Positions 8,501-13,103 of a DNA stretch of 13,527 nucleotides are shown one piece after another. Source of the DNA: Acidobacteriaceae bacterium (GTDB lineage: Bacteria > Acidobacteriota > Terriglobia > Terriglobales > Acidobacteriaceae); contig PMGP01000402.1 in assembly GCA_003156235.1 (NCBI GenBank), positions 1-13,527 of the forward strand. Reading direction: 5' to 3'. How positions within the stretch are numbered: position 1 is the stretch's first letter; every line of letters starts with the position of its first letter. The notes beneath the pieces are model-generated. The model searched no databases. It saw nothing but the letters and a program-made list of their open reading frames with translations, and had not been told where the DNA came from. Both the position numbers and the translations under genes were made by a program.

Positions 8501-8997
8501 GTGACGCCGACCGTCAACTGCGCAAGCTGCACGGGGTTGCGGCCATTGAGCGGAAAGGCAACCATCGATTCACTGTCGACAACCTGTCCGGTCTCAGAGG
8601 AGTCGGTCTGGAGAAGAGGGGCAGTATCAGTGACTACCACGCGTTCATGCACATCGCCGAGTTCAAGCGTGACATCGACGCGCTGGCGCTGCTGAACGTC
8701 GAGCGTGATGGGGCCTGCAACCGCCTCCTTGAATCCTTGAGCAGTGATGGAAACCTTGTAGCTTCCAATACGAACCGGACTGATGACCCATGCGCCGGAG
8801 CTGTCGCTCTGCGTCTGATAGTGGAAGTTGGTGGCAGTGTTGGTTGCGGTAACCTGGGCGCCAGCCACAACAGCGCCGCTCAAATCGACCACACGACCCT
8901 CAAGCGAGGCGGCATCGCGCTGGGCAACTAACGGACAGGATGCGGCAACTGCAACCGCCATGCACAACAGCCTCAGTTTTAATGAATCGAATAACAT
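5548..8997 (-). CDS. Oar-like TonB-dependent outer-membrane receptor with carboxypeptidase-regulatory-like domain
   Basis: A 1149-residue outer-membrane receptor. A signal peptide (1-~26, ending SCPLVAQ) is followed by a carboxypeptidase-D regulatory-like beta domain (~30-115; SLEGRVVDLSGAVVAGAQVT, SSGAWVISPVRIGSYKVSI). Next is a plug (~120-250) with PLNGRN (149-154), LLDGIDNN (193-200) and the GAIVNATTKSGSNQFHG stretch. A long beta-barrel ends in LALKLFY, with the terminal aromatic residue expected for BAM-dependent insertion. This architecture and size are characteristic of the Oar-like receptors that are abundant in Acidobacteriota. No SusD partner is present, so this is not a Bacteroidetes-type PUL pair. 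The ATG at 8997 has a strong AAGGAGG 7 bases upstream. It is the first gene of the leftward unit, with promoter at 9168-9197. The likely substrate is an oligosaccharide acted on by the downstream alpha-galactosidase, inferred from context. Confidence 0.93.
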   Translation of the reverse strand: MLFDSLKLRLLCMAVAVAASCPLVAQRDAASLEGRVVDLSGAVVAGAQVTATNTATNFHYQTQSDSSGAWVISPVRIGSYKVSITAQGFKEAVAGPITLDVQQRQRVDVTLELGDVHERVVVTDTAPLLQTDSSETGQVVDSESMVAFPLNGRNPVQLAQLTVGVTTSEPGARDSGGYGFSANGARSLDNNFLLDGIDNNSNLPDLLNEANYVVMPPPDALQEFKIETGNYDAEFGRATGAIVNATTKSGSNQFHGVLYEFLRNQAFDALNYFDSTQQPYHQNQFGATLGGRIIRDKLLFFVDYQGLRRNEAQTTTSVVPTDTERLGDFSSQLDLTSPTGVLDCNGVATYAGEIFDTRLTQQPSPNTYCGVPFGYSHGVPSNVIPSSYSMDSLGKKLINLFPEPSSGLDVNVLGYNYISDPVTKQTIDQGDVRVDQVLTKSDNVFYRFSESNSPETIGSPFATLADGGGFFDGIQQITAYAGAASEVHIFSPHKINEFRAGFNWIKTSRYQTNYDVDISSQVGFPGVPYLAGTNNGGLPQLTFSDASTLGSPTFLPAIEKQKTLQFSNTFTLISGSNTWKFGGEIRPEHFSIYEPADPRGTMSFTHQFTDNAGAIGSGGNSLAALLTGQPEGGTINNLNNIEYYRHTFALFAQDDWRILSKLTLNLGMRYEYFSPVYSQNDAQANFNPITGKLDIPADSKVSLTPTLASILPVNHNATGALIDADRKDFSPRVGLSYSPAKRVVIHSAFGIFFNGDEAGPYSNPSPGFNPPYFISENFPAGCSLPSYASAAQDCSAPGISTLANGFPTSALIDPNTPTLFSLDTKLRMPYVMQWHLATQYQFTAKTMLEVAYIGSKSERSYIYLNLNQAQPTIDPSAPTAPRRPFPYVDAAIGYLKSAGSANYNGLQASLQQRMSAGLEFVVNYTYSKALGNASSADLGSQNNDGFRNSLYPNNEYGPLDFDIRNRFVASYVYDLPFGMGKRFATHIRPIDEAIGHWNWSGIVTLSNGTWFTVTDGNANFANSDGQQRPDVVPGVKATDKPCIAGTFFNTCAFKDPQPGSLGNVGLNTLEGPGDKNVDFALLKTVPLRESRRIEFRAEAFNVFNHPNFQFAAPGPQNSINSTVMGTATFGYLTGALAPRQLQLALKLFY

Positions 8998-9004
8998 ACC
9001 GTCG

Positions 9005-9011
9005 CCTCCTT
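9005..9011 (-). promoter_or_regulatory. Strong ribosome binding site AAGGAGG for the receptor
   Basis: AAGGAGG on the minus strand lies 7 bases before the ATG at 8997. It fixes the start of the receptor gene and predicts efficient translation. Confidence 0.85.
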
Positions 9012-9054
9012 AGATGTGATTCCCAGCCGGTTGACCCAGCCCGATTGACTTTTC

Positions 9055-9072
9055 CATGCTTGCCGAAGCATG
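9055..9072 (-). repeat. Perfect 7-bp inverted repeat / hairpin in the receptor leader
   Basis: CATGCTT and AAGCATG flank a 4-base loop (CGGC in the transcript sense). On the minus strand it is followed by GGAAAAG rather than a T-run, so it is not an intrinsic terminator. It may stabilise the 5' end of the mRNA or form part of a larger leader fold. Confidence 0.55.
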
Positions 9073-9161
9073 AAGGCCGTGGGAGGGGGTCATCCCCAGC
9101 CCGCAACGTCTTCGCATGGTTACGATGATTTGGCTATACCTACGCACTCAATTCCAACGTG

Positions 9162-9178
9162 TTTCGTATTATTGCGTT
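9162..9178 (+). promoter_or_regulatory. Possible AgaR-type operator overlapping the receptor -10
   Basis: TTTCGTATTATTGCGTT matches 11 of the first 15 positions of the element upstream of the regulator gene. It shares the exact decamer GTTTCGTATT (9161-9170) with the operator region of agaS (9469-9478). It overlaps the -10 hexamer (9168-9173) and predicted start of the receptor promoter, the usual position for repression. The match is weaker than the other two sites, so the call is tentative. Confidence 0.5.
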
Positions 9179-9197
9179 ATGTGTCGGTTATTGTCAA
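9168..9197 (-). promoter_or_regulatory. Sigma70-type promoter for the leftward receptor/GH/kinase/gatZ unit
   Basis: On the minus strand, TTGACA (9197-9192) is followed after 18 bases by AATAAT (9173-9168), 6/6 and 5/6 matches to the consensus hexamers. It points at the receptor gene and would start transcription near 9161. A GAAAAACAAGAAAG stretch (9202-9215) just upstream of the -35 could be an additional regulator contact, but its spacing differs from the other sites. Confidence 0.7.
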
Positions 9198-9431
9198 TAG
9201 TGAAAAACAAGAAAGTACAAAATGCTCATAAATAAAATGATTCGCATGAATATTTGCCTCGACGATCACCTCCAAAGGCTGAAGACTGGTATTTTCCGTG
9301 GCTTCTCCGCTCCGTTCCGGAATCGGAATCAGGTCGCCAATCTTCTTGTAAATTACAGATATATTAATATCATACACTTCTATAGAACCACTCAACCGAG
9401 AACGCACAAGTAACCTCTTGCGACAAATCTG
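9198..9431. other. AT-richer middle of the divergent intergenic region
   Basis: No gene is supported between the two outward promoters. Short frames on both strands (about 60-76 codons) overlap each other, lack ribosome binding sites and resemble no family I know. The stretch around 9340-9385 is noticeably AT-rich and contains the 10-base palindrome ATATTAATAT (9361-9370). TTGTAA-N16-TATCAT at 9346-9373 could be a second, weaker rightward promoter. Beyond that I see nothing. Confidence 0.4.
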
Positions 9432-9460
9432 TTGACGGCTGAGTCTTGATTCTATATAGT
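9432..9460 (+). promoter_or_regulatory. Sigma70-type promoter for agaS
   Basis: TTGACG (9432-9437), a 17-base spacer and TATAGT (9455-9460) each match the consensus at 5/6 with ideal spacing. Transcription would start near 9467, about 73 bases upstream of the agaS ATG. Confidence 0.72.
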
Positions 9461-9480
9461 TTCATTTGGTTTCGTATTCG
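9460..9480 (+). promoter_or_regulatory. Probable AgaR-type operator at the agaS transcription start
   Basis: TTTCATTTGGTTTCG (9460-9474) is identical in 14 of 15 positions to an element upstream of the regulator gene (13055-13069, minus strand) and continues into TATTCG. It touches the last base of the -10 hexamer and covers the predicted +1, so binding there should block transcription. The phased TTTC/TTT pattern resembles the E. coli AgaR box (WRMMTTTCRTTTYRTTTYNYTTKK, from memory). Confidence 0.72.
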
Positions 9481-9526
9481 CGTTCTTGCGGAAGAGGCTT
9501 CCCGGAGCAGAAGGACGAGACCTGGG

Positions 9527-9532
9527 AAAGGA
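9527..9532 (+). promoter_or_regulatory. Ribosome binding site AAAGGA deciding the agaS start
   Basis: AAAGGA lies 7 bases before the ATG at 9540. The in-frame TTG at 9486 lacks comparable spacing and lies very close to the predicted operator, so ATG 9540 is preferred. Confidence 0.75.
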
Positions 9533-9539
9533 TGCCAAC

Positions 9540-10679
9540 ATGCCACAAGACTCTCAGACGCTTGCCACGGAAACCCCGGGCAGCAACACGTCCTACACAA
9601 GGCAGGAGATCTTCGCGCAAGCGCGGCTCTGGCCGTGTACGGCAAAAGACATCGTGGACGAAATCGCACGATTGGGACTGGGCGGCCGACTGGCTGGGGC
9701 GCGCGTTGTGCTGACCGGCGCGGGAACATCAGCCTATGCGGCCGAAGCCATCGCCGCGGCATGGCCCCGGGCCACGGCTCATCCGACAACCGACTTGCTG
9801 GTGGATGGGAAGCGCCTGCTCGCCGAGGCGGATCTATTGATTTCGCTGGCTCGCTCTGGTGACAGCCCAGAGAGCGACGCCGTGGTGCAGGTGGCGCGTT
9901 GGTTGCGGCCCGACCTCTTCCAGTTGGCAATTGTGTGCAACGCGGAAGGAGAGCTTGCGCAAAGCGAGGTCGACCACGTGCTCAAGCTGGATCCGCGCAC
10001 GGACGACCACAGCCTTGTGATGACCGGTTCCTATTCGAATCTCGTGCTTGCGGGACTGACGATGGCGCGGCCCGAGGAGATGCTGAAAGTCGTGGATGCG
10101 CTGAGCAAGCGCACAGAGTCAATGCTGGCCGGCCTTGCCCAAGCCAGTCTTCACGCCGCTCAGCACGTTGTCGACCGTGTGGTCGTACTGTCCTCTTCTC
10201 CTTTAGCGGGCTGGCGACATGAAGCTGCGCTGAAGATTCTGGAGATGACCGCGGGGCGCTATCCAGCGCTGGCCGAGAGTTATCTCGGGCTTCGCCACGG
10301 TCCGATGGTTTTTGTTACGCCGAGCACGCTGGTCCTATGCATGCTGTCGAGCGATCCACTGCGCCGGGCCTACGAACTGGACCTTGTGGCGGAGTTGCGC
10401 GAGAAGCGGATCGGGTACATCGTCGGCATCGCGGAGATCGATGAGGCGGAGCAATACTTTGATGCGGTGATTCCCGCGGTTGCACCGCGCCTGGACGACG
10501 TACTGCGCACTCCCTTCGAGATTGTCGCGGCACAACTGCTCGGATACAACGTGAGCTTGCTCTCGGGCTTGAATCCTGACAGTCCCAGCCCGGATGGAAT
10601 CATCCACCGTGTCGTGCAGGGCGTAAGGATTCATCCGCTCCATGGACAGCATCCCGCGCCACAAGATAGGCGGGCATAA
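9540..10679 (+). CDS. agaS: AgaS-like SIS-domain galactosamine-6-phosphate deaminase/isomerase
   Basis: A 379-residue protein, matching E. coli AgaS (~384). It has tandem SIS folds. The first contains VVLTGAGTSAYAAEA (56-70) and the phosphosugar-binding loop SLARSGDSPES (102-112). The second contains AESYLGLRHGP (245-255), where the RHGP signature and preceding Glu246 are typical of GlmS/AgaS isomerase domains. The C-terminal 'NPDSPSPDG...RVVQGV.IHP' tail is AgaS-like. AgaS proteins convert galactosamine-6-phosphate to tagatose-6-phosphate with release of ammonia in the cytoplasm; older annotations call them tagatose-6-phosphate aldose/ketose isomerases. A related use on another amino-sugar phosphate cannot be excluded. 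It begins a rightward unit under its own promoter and operator, with the permease gene 93 bases downstream, and is divergent from the receptor unit. Confidence 0.88.
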   Translation: MPQDSQTLATETPGSNTSYTRQEIFAQARLWPCTAKDIVDEIARLGLGGRLAGARVVLTGAGTSAYAAEAIAAAWPRATAHPTTDLLVDGKRLLAEADLLISLARSGDSPESDAVVQVARWLRPDLFQLAIVCNAEGELAQSEVDHVLKLDPRTDDHSLVMTGSYSNLVLAGLTMARPEEMLKVVDALSKRTESMLAGLAQASLHAAQHVVDRVVVLSSSPLAGWRHEAALKILEMTAGRYPALAESYLGLRHGPMVFVTPSTLVLCMLSSDPLRRAYELDLVAELREKRIGYIVGIAEIDEAEQYFDAVIPAVAPRLDDVLRTPFEIVAAQLLGYNVSLLSGLNPDSPSPDGIIHRVVQGVRIHPLHGQHPAPQDRRA

Positions 10680-10772
10680 GCTCCGAACCGGAAGAAGGAA
10701 GCAGGTCTGGCAGCTTTTTGGCGGTGATAGTTCTCCCGCTCGGGATAGACTCTAACCCAACGAGGCACCCTG

Positions 10773-12161
10773 ATGGCTCTCCCAGAAACGTCGCCGGCCC
10801 CACAGGTGCGCCTTCACCGCACGCTGAGTCTATGGAATCTGATCATCTTCGGCATGGTGATCATTCAGCCCACCGCGCCTATGGGCATTTACGGAGTCAT
10901 CAGCAACAAAGCCCATGGGCACGTGGTCACCGCCATTCTCATCGCCATGGTGGCTATGCTATTCACGGCCATCAGCTATGGGCGCATGGCGCGCATTTAT
11001 CCGAGCGCTGGCTCGGCCTACACCTACGTGGGCCAGGAGATGCACTCGGCGCTGGGCTACGTGGTGGGCTGGGGCATGGTGATGGACTACCTGATCAATC
11101 CGCTCATCTGCACGGCATTCTGCGCGCAGGCGGCGATGAACATCCTGCCCGGCCTATCGTTTTACGTCTGGATTCTCTTTTTCGCGGTCTTCTTCACCTG
11201 GACCAACCTGCGCGGCATCGAGACCTCGGCGCGCATGAACGAGGCGCTGTGCGCGGGCATGGTGGTGGTGGTCATGCTGTTTCTGGCTGTGGTGGCGCGC
11301 GCGGTGTGGGGCATGCACCACGACCCCGGCTATTTCATTCGCCCCTTCTACGAGGCGGCGAACTTCCGGGCCTCGAACATCTTCGCCGGCACATCGGTCG
11401 CTGTGCTCACCTACATCGGCTTCGACGCTGTTTCGACGCTCAGTGAAGAAGTGGAGAATCCGCGCCGCAACATACTGCTGGCCACAGTGCTGGTGTGTTT
11501 GATTGCCGGTGTGCTATCGGGGCTAGAGGTCTATGCTGCGCAACTCGTCTGGGGATCGAAGCCCTTCGCGGGCGACGACGTCGTCTCGGCCTTTGCCATC
11601 ATCTCTCGCCGGGCGGGCGGCGTCATTCTCTTTCAGATCGTCAACTTCACGCTGCTCGTCGCCAACATGGGCTCGGGGATGGGCTCACAGCTCGCTGCTG
11701 GCCGACTGCTATACGGCATGGGTCGGGGCAATGCGCTGCCGAAGTCGTTCTTTGGGGTAATCGAGCCTAAGCGGCGCATCCCGCGCAATAACATCGTTGC
11801 CGTGGGCGTATTCGCACTGATGGGCTCAGGGCTCTTGCAGTTTTTCTCTGACCGACTGGGTGGGGGCGCGTACGAGATCGGCGCCCAGTGCCTGAACTTC
11901 GGCGCATTCATCGCCTTCATGGGCGTCAACGCCGCATCCCTCGTACATCATCTTCGCTATGACCGGCAGAAGACCCTAAGCGGCGTTCTTGTTCCGGTGT
12001 TGGGCTTCGTGATCTGCGCCTTTATCTGGGTGCATCTGAGTAATCCTGCGCTGGTGCTGGGCGCGGTGTGGATGACGGCCGGAATCGCCTATGGCGCGGT
12101 CCGCACGCGCGGCTTCCGTTCCGAATTGGTCACCTTCGAGGTGCCTACGGAGGCGGAGTAA
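10773..12161 (+). CDS. APC-superfamily permease resembling putrescine importers (PuuP/PlaP type)
   Basis: A 462-residue polytopic inner-membrane protein with about 12 hydrophobic segments. It begins with the APC TM1 region LWNLIIFGMVIIQPTAP (20-36). Segments shared with E. coli PuuP, as I recall that protein, include AISYGRMARIYPSAGSAYTY (66-85), IGFDAVSTLSEEVENPRRNI (215-234) and GRLLYGMGRGNALPKSFFG (310-328), plus a late NFGAFIAFMGVN segment. The family moves amino acids and polyamines by proton or sodium symport. In an aga-type locus, with no PTS or MFS sugar transporter present, it may carry galactosamine or another amino sugar; this substrate is inference. The ATG at 10773 has GAGG 7 bases upstream. 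It ends 12 bases from the converging regulator stop, with no obvious terminator between. It is probably co-transcribed with agaS. Confidence 0.88.
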   Translation: MALPETSPAPQVRLHRTLSLWNLIIFGMVIIQPTAPMGIYGVISNKAHGHVVTAILIAMVAMLFTAISYGRMARIYPSAGSAYTYVGQEMHSALGYVVGWGMVMDYLINPLICTAFCAQAAMNILPGLSFYVWILFFAVFFTWTNLRGIETSARMNEALCAGMVVVVMLFLAVVARAVWGMHHDPGYFIRPFYEAANFRASNIFAGTSVAVLTYIGFDAVSTLSEEVENPRRNILLATVLVCLIAGVLSGLEVYAAQLVWGSKPFAGDDVVSAFAIISRRAGGVILFQIVNFTLLVANMGSGMGSQLAAGRLLYGMGRGNALPKSFFGVIEPKRRIPRNNIVAVGVFALMGSGLLQFFSDRLGGGAYEIGAQCLNFGAFIAFMGVNAASLVHHLRYDRQKTLSGVLVPVLGFVICAFIWVHLSNPALVLGAVWMTAGIAYGAVRTRGFRSELVTFEVPTEAE

Positions 12162-12173
12162 AGGCGTCAGGGG

Positions 12174-13025
12174 CTACGCGAGCAGGAGGCTGCACCCGAG
12201 CGAGCGGAGCCGGGCCTGAATATCTTCGGGAAGATCTGAGTCGCTGATAACAGTATCGATCTCGCTGAACGGCACGATGCGAGCCATGCTGCGCCGGGAG
12301 AACTTACTCGAGTCGGCGACCAGGATAATCTCCCGCGAGATGGTCAGCATGGCGCGGTTGACCATGGTCTCTTCGAGGTTGCCGCCACTGACGCCGAAGT
12401 CGATGTCGCAGCCGGCGCCGCTCAAAAACATCTTGTCGGCAGAGAACTCGGCCAGCATCTCTTCACTGAAGCGGCCACTGATGGAGGCCGACTCACGCCG
12501 GACGGTGCCGCCGACGATGAACAGTTGCACGCCGGGTGCGTCAAGCAGCTCCGCGGCGATGTTCACTCCGTTGGTGATGATCTGCAACCCCTGCCTGTTC
12601 TTGATCTGCCGGGCGATCTCAAGCGTAGTCGTTCCGGAATCAAGAATGATCGTCTCGCCGTCGTTGATCAGCGTAGCGGCCATGGCGCCGATGCGCCGCT
12701 TCTCCGCCGCGTGCGCCTTGAGACGCTCGTCCACCGGCGATTCGCGATGGATCGTGTCGGGAAGGACCGCTCCGCCGTGGGAGCGCAACACCAGTCCTCG
12801 CTGATGCAGCTCATTCAGATCGCTGCGAATGGTAACGGCGGAGGTGCTGAACTGGGCGGCAAGTTCATTGACTTTGACGCGGCCCGCGCTGCGCACCTGC
12901 TGAAGAATCTGTGTGCGCCGCTCCTCGGCCATCATCGTGTCAGGCAAGAGATCGCCGGCCTGCGAAACGGCTGCCAAGTCGGGAGCAGGAGCGGCGGAAC
13001 GTCGCCTTGGATTGGGGTTTGCCAT
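12174..13025 (-). CDS. agaR: DeoR-family transcriptional regulator, AgaR-like
   Basis: A 283-residue regulator when started at ATG 13025. An unusual ~30-residue polar/proline-rich N-terminal extension precedes a DeoR winged helix (~32-90; EERRTQILQQVRSAGRVKV, TIRSDLNELHQRGLVLRSHGGA). The DeoRC phosphosugar-sensing domain has DSGTTT (129-134), ITNGVNIA, VGGTVRRES and DSSKF (238-242). The C-terminal domain resembles E. coli AgaR throughout, as far as I can recall that sequence. Such proteins repress amino-sugar operons and are released by a phosphosugar effector, here plausibly GalN-6-P or tagatose-6-P. An in-frame TTG at 13103 extends the frame but lies beyond the predicted operator. ATG 12935/12932 would give the bare DeoR core. 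None of these starts has a strong ribosome binding site, so the start is uncertain. The gene converges on the permease. Confidence 0.87.
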   Translation of the reverse strand: MANPNPRRRSAAPAPDLAAVSQAGDLLPDTMMAEERRTQILQQVRSAGRVKVNELAAQFSTSAVTIRSDLNELHQRGLVLRSHGGAVLPDTIHRESPVDERLKAHAAEKRRIGAMAATLINDGETIILDSGTTTLEIARQIKNRQGLQIITNGVNIAAELLDAPGVQLFIVGGTVRRESASISGRFSEEMLAEFSADKMFLSGAGCDIDFGVSGGNLEETMVNRAMLTISREIILVADSSKFSRRSMARIVPFSEIDTVISDSDLPEDIQARLRSLGCSLLLA

Positions 13026-13049
13026 CTTGCTATCTACAAGTGTAATGCG

Positions 13050-13070
13050 TGAAGCGAAACCAAACGAAAG
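13050..13070 (-). promoter_or_regulatory. Probable AgaR-type operator upstream of the regulator (autoregulation)
   Basis: On the minus strand, CTTTCGTTTGGTTTCGCTTC lies 25-45 bases before the ATG at 13025. Its core TTTCGTTTGGTTTCG is 14/15 identical to the agaS operator and fits the E. coli AgaR consensus, as remembered, at most positions. I could not assign a good -35/-10 pair for the regulator, so only the operator is called. It also argues that translation starts at or after 13025. Confidence 0.72.
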
Positions 13071-13103
13071 AATCTCTCCGAATGTTCTCACACCAGAACG
13101 CAA

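Larger units (their letters stand above)
8998..9161 (-). other. Probable ~164-base 5' leader of the receptor transcript
   Basis: If transcription starts about 7 bases after the -10 at 9168-9173, the receptor mRNA has a leader of roughly 164 bases. It carries a perfect CATGCTT-CGGC-AAGCATG hairpin and three copies of GGCTGGG (minus strand; complement at 9022-9028, 9035-9041 and 9095-9101), and ends in a strong Shine-Dalgarno. The GGGG-ATGA-CCCC stem overlaps one GGCTGGG copy. I do not recognise it as a known riboswitch class; whether the structure regulates anything is unknown. Confidence 0.4.

Noticed and set aside
5548..8997. SusC/SusD-type polysaccharide utilisation locus
   Set aside because: No SusD-like lipoprotein gene is present, and the receptor has the Oar-like architecture rather than SusC.
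9177..9413. Overlapping short frames on both strands (76 and 63 codons) in the divergent intergenic region
   Set aside because: No ribosome binding sites, no recognisable similarity, and one overlaps the predicted receptor promoter.
9486..9539. N-terminal extension of AgaS from a TTG codon
   Set aside because: ATG 9540 has a good AAAGGA at 7 bases and gives the family's usual length; the TTG is only ~19 bases past the predicted transcription start.
10734..10745. TCCCG-CT-CGGGA repeat between agaS and the permease as a terminator
   Set aside because: Two-base loop, 5-bp stem and no T-run after it; more likely chance, and the genes look co-transcribed.
10718..11446. + strand 242-codon frame rich in His/Arg/Gly overlapping the permease
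   Set aside because: Composition is typical of an out-of-frame reading of GC-rich membrane-protein codons; the permease frame is clearly real.
12162..12173. Terminator between the converging permease and regulator genes
   Set aside because: The gap is only 12 bases and shows no hairpin or T-run; termination must occur inside a gene or be Rho-dependent.
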